Source: Streptomyces sp. OR43 (GTDB lineage Bacteria; Actinomycetota; Actinomycetes; Streptomycetales; Streptomycetaceae). Taken from it: a stretch of DNA of 62,413 bases. The stretch lies in NCBI RefSeq assembly GCF_008042275.1, contig NZ_RDBK01000043.1, positions 3,073,038 to 3,135,450 on the forward strand, in the 5' to 3' direction. The stretch's first letter is position 1, and every line of letters starts with the position of its first letter. Shown here piece after piece: positions 23,761-31,712 of the stretch. The notes under the pieces are model-generated. The model saw nothing but the letters and a program-made list of their open reading frames with translations. It ran no database searches and was not told where the DNA came from. The translations under genes were made by a program, and so were the position numbers.

Positions 23761-24140
23761 TGCGGCTTCTGCTCGATACGACCGTGGTGATGTGGTGGAT
23801 CGCGGACGCGCCTCAACTGTCCGCCTCGGTCAAGGAACTCCTCGAAACGGAACCGGCCATGTACGTCAGCGCGGTGTCGCCCTGGGAGATCACCGTCAAG
23901 CAGTTCCTCGGCACCTTCGAAGGCCCCGGAGACCTGGTCGAGCAGGTAAGGGATCTGGACTTCAGGAGCCTGCCCCTCGCGGCCGCCCACGGGGTTCGGG
24001 CAGGCCGGCTGCCGATGGTGCACACGGACCCCTTCGACCGGCTCCTGATCGCGCAGGCGCAGGCGCAGGCGGAAGGAATCACCCTGGTCACCCGGAACCG
24101 CTGGATCCCGCAGTACGACGTACCGGTGCTATCGGTCTGA
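23760..24140 (+). CDS. PIN-domain ribonuclease toxin (VapC-like)
   Basis: 126 aa from ATG at 23760. It carries the PIN acidic quartet pattern: Asp at MRLLLDTT, Glu in VSPWEITVK and Asp residues in HTDPFDRLLIAQA, matching the VapC/PhoH-like group where SxWE and DPFDR are typical. These residues bind Mg/Mn for RNA cleavage. Translationally coupled to the antitoxin-like gene. Followed 99 nt later by a perfect 20-bp hairpin terminator. The toxin looks intact, so the antitoxin should be functional despite its odd N-terminus, or the module is silent. Confidence 0.88.
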   Translation: MRLLLDTTVVMWWIADAPQLSASVKELLETEPAMYVSAVSPWEITVKQFLGTFEGPGDLVEQVRDLDFRSLPLAAAHGVRAGRLPMVHTDPFDRLLIAQAQAQAEGITLVTRNRWIPQYDVPVLSV

Positions 24141-24194
24141 CCCTGCACGCCCGCCCGGGATCGCCGTGTGGGACGACGACAAAGAACCGGACCG

Positions 24195-24208
24195 ACTCAC
24201 TCGCGATC
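24195..24208. repeat. 14-bp direct repeat, left copy
   Basis: ACTCACTCGCGATC; identical to 26869-26882. The two copies flank the LamG gene and the integrase remnant, and each is followed within ~35 bp by a long perfect hairpin. Possible scar or attachment-like site; could also be chance or a shared 3'-flank sequence. Confidence 0.6.
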
Positions 24209-24238
24209 TGTGACACACGACGACAACGGCTGAGCTGC

Positions 24239-24281
24239 AACGACGATGGACCCGGACACACTGTCCGGGTCCATCGTCGTT
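24239..24281. terminator. 20-bp perfect hairpin terminator
   Basis: Arms 24239-24258 and 24262-24281 are fully complementary (AACGACGATGG... / ...CCATCGTCGTT) with a CAC loop, followed by TTCC. It separates the toxin gene from the convergent LamG gene. Confidence 0.9.
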
Positions 24282-24353
24282 TCCGCGCGCAAGCTGTCGG
24301 ACAGCCGGGGCTCCGACCTCTGGATTCAGAACGGACGGATCAGAACGGACGGA

Positions 24354-26504
24354 TCAGCACAGGCAGGGATTCGTACCCCAGCCCAGGCTGGATACGTCCC
24401 TGTCCCGCAGCGCACCGGAGTAGGCCTGCACTTCGTCCACATCGCCATGGAGGTACTCGCCCCATCCGTCACCGGCTTTGGTCCGGCCGATCTGGAGGTC
24501 ACCGGTGCTGTGCCAGCCGTTGGGGAGGGGCGCGGTCGCTTCAGCGTTGGTGTAGCCGTCGAGGTAGAGCTTGATCGTGTCGGTCCCGTCGTCGTAGATC
24601 ACGGCGAGACGATGGCCCTGGCCCTCGCCGCCGTCCGCGCCCGCGATCCGGGACACCACCTTCTCGGGAGATCCGGCCTCGTCCTTCTCCGGCATCACGA
24701 GTTGCCAGGTGTGCGTGGACGGCTCGTAGCGCACCTTGAACGCGTTGGTGTGCTCGCCGGCCTGCGAGAGCACGGTCATCGGGTGGGCCGGCGCGGAGTC
24801 CGCGAGGCGCACGACGACGCCGAGGGTGAAGCTGTCGCCGGTGTCCACGACCGGTCCGTCGGCAGCGGCGTACCCGGTCTCGCCGTCCAGGCGCATATGC
24901 CCGTCGCCGACGAGCGGCGGCGGCACGTAGGTGCAGTCGGGGTCGATCTCCGGGATGCAGGAGTTGTCGGAGCCCCGGTAGATCGAAGCTCCCGTGCCGA
25001 GCCGCAGCGGCACGCCGTCCGACTGTTCGGGGCTCGCGCCGTCTGTCGCGTCGTCCATCGACCAGTGACCGAGCAGCTTCGGCTTGCGCAGTGCCAGTTC
25101 GGATACCTCGCCCGGTACCACGACCCGGTCGTGGACCCGTACGTCGCCGATGTCACCGTGCCACCGGTCGCGGTAGCCGGTAGTCCCACGGGCTCGTCCG
25201 ATCTGGAACGCGCCGGCCGCCTCCGCGGGAGTCGCCTCCGCCGCGGTGCCGACCTCCTGGCCGTTGACGTACAACTGCGCGCGACCTGTCTCCGCGTCGT
25301 ACAACCCCAGCAGATGGGCCCACTCGCCCGTCTCGGGCGTACCACCGGACACCCGTGCGCCCCCGATCGCGAACGACCAGACAGGGCCGGGGTCCTGGCT
25401 GCGCATCCCGAGGCCGAAGCCGGGCTTCCCGTCCGCGTCCTGGCTGGCGACGGTCATGGTCCGGCCGGTTTCGGCGGGCCGCGCCCAGGCGCTGATGGCG
25501 AAGGACGTGCGGATGTCGGTGGCCGGGGCGTCCGTGGTGAGGAAGCCGTGGCCGCTGCCGTCGAGGCCGACCGTGGCGGTGGTTCCTGTGCCCGCAGGCG
25601 CCGGGCCGCCGAAGGTCACGCCGGTGCCGGCACGGGCGACGCTGCCCGTCTCGGCATGGGCCGTGCGGGAGCCTGCCGGGTCGTCCAGCTTCCAGCGAGC
25701 GACAGGGGCACGCCCGTTCTGCACGTTGAAGTCGTACGACGAACTACCGCTGCTTCGGCCCGCCCGGTCGAGTGCGCGGACCGTCAGCCGCTGGGGACCT
25801 GCAGTGAGCGGCAGGTACGGAACGGTCACAGCTGCGCCCGGCCGCTCGGCGGAGACGGTCCCGTATGGGCCGCCCAGGAAGCCGTACGCGTACGCCACCA
25901 CGTCGTCCGAGGGCGAGTCCATGGTGAAGTGGCCGTAGACGCCCACCCCGTCCACCCAGAACACGTCCTCGGGGTTGGGGTATTCGGGGGAGCTGATCGT
26001 CGCCTTCTCAGGATTCACGTCGTCGTACACGAACGAGCAGACCGAGCCGTCGCCCTCATCGCTCCATGCGGAGGTCGCCTCGCCGTCGTTCGCGCGGACG
26101 TGCCAGGACACGACCGTGTTCGCCGGGATGTCGTCCGGCATCGTCCAGTTGAAGCGCACCCCCGACGACAAGGTGATGGTGGTGTAGGTACGACGCTGCT
26201 CAACTCCTGCTGCGTCCGTCCACCAGGTTTCGAACTCGCCCTTGACCGGGCTGGATTCGGAGGGCTGGTTGTCCTCCTCCGGGTCGTACAGCAGGGCGCT
26301 GAGCCTGGGTGACTCCGGGACGTATGGCGTGTCGTCGCCGGTGCCGCAGGCTTTGCCCTCCGTCTGGAGGTCCTGGATCAGCGGCTGCTTCGGCGGCAGG
26401 TTGTCCACCGCATTCGCCGTACCGGCAGACGTGGCGAGCAGCGCTGCCGCGCAACTCCCCACCACCATCCGTCTGTATCTGACCGTTCTTCCGAACCTGG
26501 TCAA
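24354..26504 (-). CDS. Secreted LamG-domain (concanavalin A-like) protein
   Basis: 716 aa if started at TTG 26504 (GGGGGGGA just upstream); ATG at 26468 is the alternative. A signal peptide (VVGSCAAALLATSAGTANA) ends near residue 32. After ~260 residues of beta-rich, Ig/FnIII-like sequence come two LamG/Laminin-G_3 domains: the first ~270-450 (ARWKLDDPAGSRTAHAETG, FAISAWARPAET, GEWAHLLGLYDAETGRAQLY), the second ~455-705 (LGHWSMDDATDG, SFTLGVVVRLAD, YDDGTDTIKLYLDG, HGDVDEVQAYSGAL). No catalytic domain is seen, so it is probably an extracellular carbohydrate- or surface-binding protein. Lies inside the accessory patch. Confidence 0.85.
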   Translation of the reverse strand: MTRFGRTVRYRRMVVGSCAAALLATSAGTANAVDNLPPKQPLIQDLQTEGKACGTGDDTPYVPESPRLSALLYDPEEDNQPSESSPVKGEFETWWTDAAGVEQRRTYTTITLSSGVRFNWTMPDDIPANTVVSWHVRANDGEATSAWSDEGDGSVCSFVYDDVNPEKATISSPEYPNPEDVFWVDGVGVYGHFTMDSPSDDVVAYAYGFLGGPYGTVSAERPGAAVTVPYLPLTAGPQRLTVRALDRAGRSSGSSSYDFNVQNGRAPVARWKLDDPAGSRTAHAETGSVARAGTGVTFGGPAPAGTGTTATVGLDGSGHGFLTTDAPATDIRTSFAISAWARPAETGRTMTVASQDADGKPGFGLGMRSQDPGPVWSFAIGGARVSGGTPETGEWAHLLGLYDAETGRAQLYVNGQEVGTAAEATPAEAAGAFQIGRARGTTGYRDRWHGDIGDVRVHDRVVVPGEVSELALRKPKLLGHWSMDDATDGASPEQSDGVPLRLGTGASIYRGSDNSCIPEIDPDCTYVPPPLVGDGHMRLDGETGYAAADGPVVDTGDSFTLGVVVRLADSAPAHPMTVLSQAGEHTNAFKVRYEPSTHTWQLVMPEKDEAGSPEKVVSRIAGADGGEGQGHRLAVIYDDGTDTIKLYLDGYTNAEATAPLPNGWHSTGDLQIGRTKAGDGWGEYLHGDVDEVQAYSGALRDRDVSSLGWGTNPCLC

Positions 26505-26635
26505 TGTCCCCCCCTGTAAGTGTTTGAGCCTCGTGGATCACACGAGCGCATGAAGCTAACAGAGATGTCTGACAACGCAGACGAGGATTTCTCCCCTTCG
26601 CTCAGCTGGTAGCGGGTAGCAGCTCCGGTAGAACG

Positions 26636-26830
26636 ATGAGTCGTCCGGCGGTGACCAGAGGGTGGTCGGGGCCCGGTGACCTGTTCCAGCTCGGCACGGC
26701 CGAGGACGGTCGGCTCTTCGCCAACGAGCCTGGGGGAGTCCTCGGCTCCACCAGCTACTGGTGGGTGCCGCAGGAGGCCAGGCCGTTCGCACCAGGATCG
26801 AGAAGTCCATGGGGTGGGGTGAGGGGATCG
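26636..26830 (+). pseudogene. Remnant of a tyrosine site-specific integrase
   Basis: One frame reads GTAEDGRLFANEPGGVLGST followed by SYWWVPQEARPFA, which closely resembles the segment just before the catalytic RPYDLRH box of actinomycete phage/ICE integrases. The expected SPLxxRPYDLRHxxxTxWLNAG continuation is absent: after PFA the frame gives PGSRSPWGGVRGSASRRAA. No intact upstream part is present. It lies 160 bp from tRNA-Arg, where integrases usually sit. The rest of 26505-26988 holds no other gene I can support. Confidence 0.6.
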
Positions 26831-26868
26831 GCCAGTAGGCGTGCGGCGGTCATGAAAACCCACTCGCC

Positions 26869-26882
26869 ACTCACTCGCGATC
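26869..26882. repeat. 14-bp direct repeat, right copy
   Basis: ACTCACTCGCGATC, identical to 24195-24208; see that entry. Confidence 0.6.
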
Positions 26883-26899
26883 AGTAGTGGACAACGACA

Positions 26900-26934
26900 G
26901 AGAGCCGGACCCAGTGACACTGGGTCCGGCTCTC
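26900..26934. terminator. Perfect 17-bp hairpin near tRNA-Arg
   Basis: Arms 26900-26916 (GAGAGCCGGACCCAGTG) and 26918-26934 are fully complementary; the centre CAGTG-A-CACTG leaves a small loop. It lies 55 bp beyond the 3' end of the minus-strand tRNA gene and probably terminates its transcript. Confidence 0.8.
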
Positions 26935-26988
26935 GAAGTCTGGCACTTTCGCCTGCTCAGCGGCTTGATCGCGCTGTTCTGGCGGAAG

Positions 26989-27060
26989 TGCCCCCGGCAG
27001 GATTCGAACCTGCGCACCCGGCTCCGGAGGCCGATGCTCTATCCCCTGAGCTACGGGGGC
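26989..27060 (-). tRNA. tRNA-Arg (CCG anticodon)
   Basis: 72 nt including the discriminator base, without encoded CCA. Acceptor GCCCCCG/CGGGGGC, D-arm GCTC-AGGGGATA-GAGC, anticodon arm TCGGC-CTCCGGA-GCCGG with CCG at positions 34-36, T-arm GCAGG-TTCGAAT-CCTGC. It reads CGG arginine codons. Its 3' end faces the integrase remnant, fitting use as an integration site. Confidence 0.96.
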
Positions 27061-27266
27061 GTATCGCTGTGCTGCTCTGCGACGGGTGAAACACTACCAG
27101 CTTCCACCGGGTGCCCGTGAACAGGTATTTCCGCGTCGCCACCGAGCGGCCGTACGCCCCGCACGGCCGCTCGCACGCACATCCGGCCACACCCCGCCCC
27201 ATCCGTCCGGGGGCGGAAGTGGGCAAAACCCGGACGCAGCCACGGGGCCCCGCCTACTCTCGAAGA

Positions 27267-27701
27267 GTGTCAGGGGCATGCGGCCGCGTGCTTGTTGTCG
27301 ACGACAACAAGGTCATCCGGCAGTTGATCAGGGTCAATCTCGAGCTGGAGGGCTTCGAGGTCGTGACCGCGGCCGATGGTGTCGAGTGTCTGGATCTCGT
27401 GCACCGGGTCAGCCCCGATGTGGTCACGCTCGACGTCGTGATGCCCCGGCTGGACGGTCTCCAGACGGCCACCAGGCTGCGTTCCGACCCGCGCACCCGG
27501 CATCTGCCCGTGGCGATCATCAGCGCGTGCACGCCGTACGAGGTGGACAACGGGGTCGCGGCGGGCGTCGACGCGTTCCTGGCGAAGCCCTTCGAGCCGA
27601 GCGAGCTGGTGCGGGTCGTACGGCAGTTGCTGGAGCGCGGGCGGCCGCCGGTGCTCGACGGCAGGCAGGGGGCCGGACGGGCGGAGAGCGCCGCCGGGTG
27701 A
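27267..27701 (+). CDS. Single-domain response regulator (receiver only)
   Basis: 144 aa from GTG at 27267 (MSGACGRVLVVDDNKVIRQL); the frame is open upstream but without family similarity. A complete CheY-like receiver: acidic pair Asp12-Asp13, phosphoacceptor Asp56 in DVVTLDVVMPRLDG, and Lys107 in AFLAKPF. There is no output domain; the C-terminal ~20 residues are a Gly/Arg/Ala tail. A -10-like TACTCT at 27253-27258 lies 8 nt before the GTG and there is no clear ribosome site, suggesting a leaderless mRNA. No kinase is adjacent, so its partner is unknown. Confidence 0.85.
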   Translation: MSGACGRVLVVDDNKVIRQLIRVNLELEGFEVVTAADGVECLDLVHRVSPDVVTLDVVMPRLDGLQTATRLRSDPRTRHLPVAIISACTPYEVDNGVAAGVDAFLAKPFEPSELVRVVRQLLERGRPPVLDGRQGAGRAESAAG

Positions 27702-27718
27702 CCGGATGGCGAAACGCG

Positions 27719-27749
27719 TTGGCGAAAGGCCCCCCTTTCTCCCATACGC
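27719..27749 (+). promoter_or_regulatory. Promoter of nrtL
   Basis: TTGGCG (27719-27724) and TACGCT (27744-27749), 19-nt spacer. The GTG start follows 7 nt after the -10 box with no ribosome site, predicting a leaderless transcript starting at or next to the GTG. Confidence 0.5.
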
Positions 27750-27756
27750 TTGTCCC

Positions 27757-28836
27757 GTGACCCCCGCCGATCTCTCCCGGACCGTGCTGCGCGCCGTGCG
27801 CCGCGCGGTCGACGAGAACGCTTTGCGCGCGCCCGTGCCCGCGCGCGTGCGAGTGGAGAGGACACGGCCCGGGGGACGCGGTGACTACGCCAGCGCCGTC
27901 GCGCTCCAGCTGGCCGGGCCCGCCGCCCTGTCCGCGCGGGAAGTGGCCGAGATCCTGCGGGAACGGGTCGCCGGGGCGCCCGGCATCGGGCGGGTCGAGA
28001 TCACCGGGCCCGGATTCCTGAACTTCACGCTCGACGCCTCCGCCGACGCGTACGGGGCGCTGCTGTCCCGGGTGCGCGCGCAGGGGCCGCGGTACGGGCA
28101 CGGCGACGCGCTCGCCGGTGACCTGCTGCGATTCAGCCACGCACGCGAGGTCCGGGCGGCCGTCACCGCCGACGCGGTGGGCAGGCTCGCACGGGCGCAG
28201 GGCGCGCGCGTACGCATCGGCTGCGACGGGGGACCCGACCCGGACTGGGCGCGGCTCGGCATCACCGTGGAGGCCGGGGAACCCGTCCCCACGGAGATAC
28301 GGCCCGTCCCCGCCGGCGCCACCGCGGCCGAGCTGCTCGACCGGCTCGGGCCCGACGCGGCCCGCTGGGGTCTGCTGCGGCCCGCCGGGCACGACCGGGC
28401 GTCCCTCGGCGACGACCTCCTCGTCCAGGGCGAGGGCAACCCCCTGTTCCTGGTCCGCTACGCACACGCCCGCGCCCACGCGCTGACACGCGGCGCCGCA
28501 CTCCTCGGTTTCACGAGCGGTTTCACGAGCACGCCCGGCCGGGAGGCCACCGACCTCGCCGGCGACGCGGCGGACGCCCTCCTCGCGCTCCTCGCCGACC
28601 ACCCCGCCGCGCTGCTCGCCGCCGCACGCCATCGCGCTCCCGACCGCCTCGCCCGGCAGCTCGAAGCCGTCGCGCACGCCCTCCTCGACTTCCACGACGC
28701 CGCCTCACCGCTTCCCGTCGGGGACGAGAAACCCTCGGCCGCCCACCGCTCCCGGCTCGCCCTCGCCGAAGCCGCCGGGACGGTGCTGGCCGGTGGCCTG
28801 TCCCTGCTCGGTGTCAGCGCACCCGAACACCTCTGA
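27757..28836 (+). CDS. nrtL: ArgS-related anticodon-binding protein NrtL
   Basis: 359 aa from GTG at 27757. It resembles arginyl-tRNA synthetase with the catalytic core removed: an N-terminal Add1-like domain (IGRVEITGPGFLNFTLDASA), a shortened linker, then the DALR helical anticodon-binding domain (GNPLFLVRYAHARAHALTRG ... LARQLEAVAHALLDFHDAAS). No HIGH or KMSK motif is present, so it cannot activate arginine. It sits 21 nt upstream of lysA, a conserved Streptomyces arrangement. Possible roles are tRNA-Arg binding or regulation; none is shown. It is notable that a tRNA-Arg gene lies 0.7 kb away. Confidence 0.85.
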   Translation: MTPADLSRTVLRAVRRAVDENALRAPVPARVRVERTRPGGRGDYASAVALQLAGPAALSAREVAEILRERVAGAPGIGRVEITGPGFLNFTLDASADAYGALLSRVRAQGPRYGHGDALAGDLLRFSHAREVRAAVTADAVGRLARAQGARVRIGCDGGPDPDWARLGITVEAGEPVPTEIRPVPAGATAAELLDRLGPDAARWGLLRPAGHDRASLGDDLLVQGEGNPLFLVRYAHARAHALTRGAALLGFTSGFTSTPGREATDLAGDAADALLALLADHPAALLAAARHRAPDRLARQLEAVAHALLDFHDAASPLPVGDEKPSAAHRSRLALAEAAGTVLAGGLSLLGVSAPEHL

Positions 28837-28857
28837 GAGACCCGAGAGAGCATCACG

Positions 28858-30249
28858 ATGAGCCGATCCGCACACCCCGCCGGGCCCCGTCACGCCGACG
28901 TCATGACGGAGGGCCACTACAGCGCCCCCGCCGAAGACCTCAACGTCCTGGACGAGAAGGTCTGGGCCCGCACGGTCACCCGGGACGAGCACGGCGCCCT
29001 GACCGTCGGCGGGATCGAAGTCGCCCGGCTGGCCGAGGAGTTCGGCACCCCGGCCTACTTCCTCGACGAGTCCGACTTCCGCGCCCGCTGCCGCGCCTGG
29101 TCCGACGCCTTCGGACCGGGCGCCGACGTCTTCTACGCCGGCAAGGCCTTCCTCTCCCGTGCCGTCGTGCGCTGGCTCCGGGAGGAAGGGCTCAACCTCG
29201 ACGTCTGCTCCGGCGGCGAGCTGACCACCGCGCTGGACGCCGGGATGCCGGCCGAGCGCATCGCCTTCCACGGCAACAACAAGACCGTCGACGAGATCGA
29301 GCGGGCCGTCTCGGCCGGTGTCGGCCGGATCGTGCTCGACTCCTTCCAGGAGATCGTCCGCGTCGCCCACATCGCGCAGCGCCTCGGCCGGCGCCAGCCC
29401 GTACAGATCCGGGTGACCGTCGGCGTCGAGGCGCACACCCACGAGTTCATCGCCACCGCGCACGAGGACCAGAAGTTCGGCATCGCGCTGGCCGACGGTC
29501 AGGCCGCCGAGGCCGTCCGGCGGGCGCTGACCCTGGACGGGCTCGAACTCATCGGGATCCACTCCCACATCGGCTCGCAGATCTTCGACATGGCGGGCTT
29601 CGAGGTCTCCGCCCGCCGCGTGGTGCAACTGCTGGCCGAGGTGCGCGACGAGCACGGCGTCGAACTGCCCGAGATCGACCTCGGCGGCGGCCTCGGCATC
29701 GCGTACACCTCCGACGACGACCCGCGCGAGCCGCACGAGATCGCCAAGGCGCTCGGCGACATCGTCACCCGCGAGTGCGAGGCCGCCGGTCTCGCCACGC
29801 CCCGAATCTCCGTCGAGCCCGGCCGCGCCATCGTCGGCCCCACGGCCTTCACGCTGTACGAGGTCGGCACCATCAAGCCCCTGGAGGGGCTGCGTACGTA
29901 CGTCAGCGTCGACGGCGGCATGTCGGACAACATCCGCACCGCGCTGTACGACGCCGAGTACAGCGTCGCCCTCGTCTCGCGGACCTCGGACGCCGAACCG
30001 ATGCTCGTGCGGGTCGTCGGCAAGCACTGCGAGAGCGGTGACATCGTGGTCAAGGACGCGTTCCTGCCGTCCGACCTGGCCCCCGGCGACCTGATCGCGG
30101 TCCCCGCGACCGGTGCGTACTGCCGCTCGATGGCGAGCAACTACAACCACGCCCTGCGTCCGCCGGTCGTCGCCGTGCGCGACGGACAGGCCCGGGTCAT
30201 CGTCCGGCGCGAAACGGAGGAAGATCTTCTGCGTCTCGACGTCGGATGA
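28858..30249 (+). CDS. lysA: Diaminopimelate decarboxylase
   Basis: 463 aa from ATG at 28858. PLP-dependent alanine-racemase-fold decarboxylase: PLP Lys in DVFYAGKAFLSRAV, substrate loop GNNKTVDEIERAV, HSHIGSQIFDMAGF, EIDLGGGLGIAY, SVEPGRAIVGP and, in the second domain, VKDAFLPSDLAPGD with the YNH segment near the C-terminus. It converts meso-diaminopimelate to lysine, the last step of the pathway. It follows nrtL by 21 nt and is separated from hom by 125 bp containing a hairpin. Confidence 0.96.
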   Translation: MSRSAHPAGPRHADVMTEGHYSAPAEDLNVLDEKVWARTVTRDEHGALTVGGIEVARLAEEFGTPAYFLDESDFRARCRAWSDAFGPGADVFYAGKAFLSRAVVRWLREEGLNLDVCSGGELTTALDAGMPAERIAFHGNNKTVDEIERAVSAGVGRIVLDSFQEIVRVAHIAQRLGRRQPVQIRVTVGVEAHTHEFIATAHEDQKFGIALADGQAAEAVRRALTLDGLELIGIHSHIGSQIFDMAGFEVSARRVVQLLAEVRDEHGVELPEIDLGGGLGIAYTSDDDPREPHEIAKALGDIVTRECEAAGLATPRISVEPGRAIVGPTAFTLYEVGTIKPLEGLRTYVSVDGGMSDNIRTALYDAEYSVALVSRTSDAEPMLVRVVGKHCESGDIVVKDAFLPSDLAPGDLIAVPATGAYCRSMASNYNHALRPPVVAVRDGQARVIVRRETEEDLLRLDVG

Positions 30250-30299
30250 CGCCGTATTTCCGGGCGGATACCACCGGAACCCGCTAAACATCTCAGGAT

Positions 30300-30328
30300 C
30301 CGGACGGGTGGCGGAAACGCCCGTCCGG
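30300..30328. terminator. Hairpin between lysA and hom
   Basis: Perfect 9-bp stem CCGGACGGG / CCCGTCCGG with an 11-nt loop, no T tract. It may end lysA transcripts partly or act as an attenuator before hom. Confidence 0.6.
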
Positions 30329-30374
30329 TGAGTGAGACTGGTTCACACATCAGATGTAAAGGAAACGAGGTCGG

Positions 30375-31706
30375 ATGATGCGTACGCGTCCGCTGAAGGT
30401 GGCGCTGCTGGGCTGTGGAGTGGTCGGCTCAGAGGTGGCCCGCATCATGACGACGCACGCCGACGACCTCGCCGCGCGCATCGGCGCACCGGTGGAGCTC
30501 GCCGGCGTCGCCGTGCGCCGGCCCTCGAAGGTCCGCGAGGGCATCGACCCCGCGCTGATCACCACCGATGCGACCGCCCTGGTCAAACGGGGCGACATCG
30601 ACGTCGTCATCGAGGTCATCGGGGGCATCGAGCCGGCCCGCACGCTCATCACCACCGCCTTCGAGCACGGCGCGAGCGTCGTCTCCGCCAACAAGGCCCT
30701 GCTCGCCGAGGACGGCGCCGCCCTGCACGCCGCCGCCGAGCAGCACGGCCGGGACCTCTACTACGAGGCCGCCGTGGCCGGTGCCATCCCGCTCGTACGG
30801 CCGCTGCGCGAGTCCCTCGCCGGCGACAAGGTCAACCGGGTCCTCGGCATCGTCAACGGCACCACGAACTTCATCCTCGACAAGATGGACACCAGCGGCG
30901 CCGGATACTCCGAGGCGCTCGACGAGGCCACCGCCCTCGGATACGCCGAAGCGGACCCGACCGCCGACGTCGAGGGCTTCGACGCCGCGGCCAAGGCCGC
31001 GATCCTCGCCGGAATCGCCTTCCACACCCGGGTGAGGATCGGCGACGTGCACCGCGAGGGCATCACCGAGGTCACCGCCGCGGACATCGCCTCCGCCCGC
31101 CGCATGGGCTGCACCGTCAAGCTCCTCGCGATCTGCGAGCGGGCCGCCGACGGCCAGTCCGTCACGGCCCGCGTGCACCCCGCGATGATCCCGCTCAGCC
31201 ACCCGCTGGCCTCCGTCCGCGAGGCGTACAACGCGGTGTTCGTCGAGGCCGAGGCCGCCGGGCAGCTGATGTTCTACGGCCCCGGCGCCGGTGGCGCGCC
31301 GACCGCCTCCGCCGTTCTCGGCGACCTCGTGGCCGTCTGCCGCAACAAGCTCAACGAGGCCCCCGGGCCCGGAGAGTCCGCGTACACGCGTCTGCCGGTG
31401 AGCCCCATGGGCGACGTCGTCACGCGGTACCACATCAGCCTCGACGTGGCCGACAAGCCTGGCGTACTCGCCCAGGTCGCGACGGTCTTCGCCGAACAGG
31501 GCGTGTCGATCGACACGGTCCGCCAGCAGAGCCGGAATTCGAGCAGCGGCGACGAAGCCGGTATCGAACAGGACGGCGGCGAGGCCTCCCTCGTCGTCGT
31601 CACCCACCGCGCGCCCGACGCCGCCCTCTCCGGGACCGTCGAGGCGCTGCGCAAGCTCGACACCGTGCGCGGTGTCGCCAGCATCATGCGTGTTGAAGGG
31701 GAGTAA
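30375..31706 (+). CDS. hom: Homoserine dehydrogenase
   Basis: 443 aa from ATG at 30375 (a second ATG follows directly), with AAGGAAACGAGG upstream. NAD(P)-binding LLGCGVVGSEVARIM, ANKALLAEDG, catalytic region GIVNGTTNFILDKM and GYAEADPTADVEGFDAAAK, and a C-terminal ACT domain (ISLDVADKPGVLAQVATVFA) for feedback inhibition, probably by threonine. Reduces aspartate semialdehyde to homoserine. Heads the hom-thrC unit; thrC follows after 6 nt. Confidence 0.96.
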   Translation: MMRTRPLKVALLGCGVVGSEVARIMTTHADDLAARIGAPVELAGVAVRRPSKVREGIDPALITTDATALVKRGDIDVVIEVIGGIEPARTLITTAFEHGASVVSANKALLAEDGAALHAAAEQHGRDLYYEAAVAGAIPLVRPLRESLAGDKVNRVLGIVNGTTNFILDKMDTSGAGYSEALDEATALGYAEADPTADVEGFDAAAKAAILAGIAFHTRVRIGDVHREGITEVTAADIASARRMGCTVKLLAICERAADGQSVTARVHPAMIPLSHPLASVREAYNAVFVEAEAAGQLMFYGPGAGGAPTASAVLGDLVAVCRNKLNEAPGPGESAYTRLPVSPMGDVVTRYHISLDVADKPGVLAQVATVFAEQGVSIDTVRQQSRNSSSGDEAGIEQDGGEASLVVVTHRAPDAALSGTVEALRKLDTVRGVASIMRVEGE

Positions 31707-31712
31707 GGACCC

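Noticed and set aside
26944..27090. Short plus-strand reading containing CPRQDSNLRTRLRRP
   Set aside because: It is the complement of tRNA-Arg, a well-known false protein prediction.
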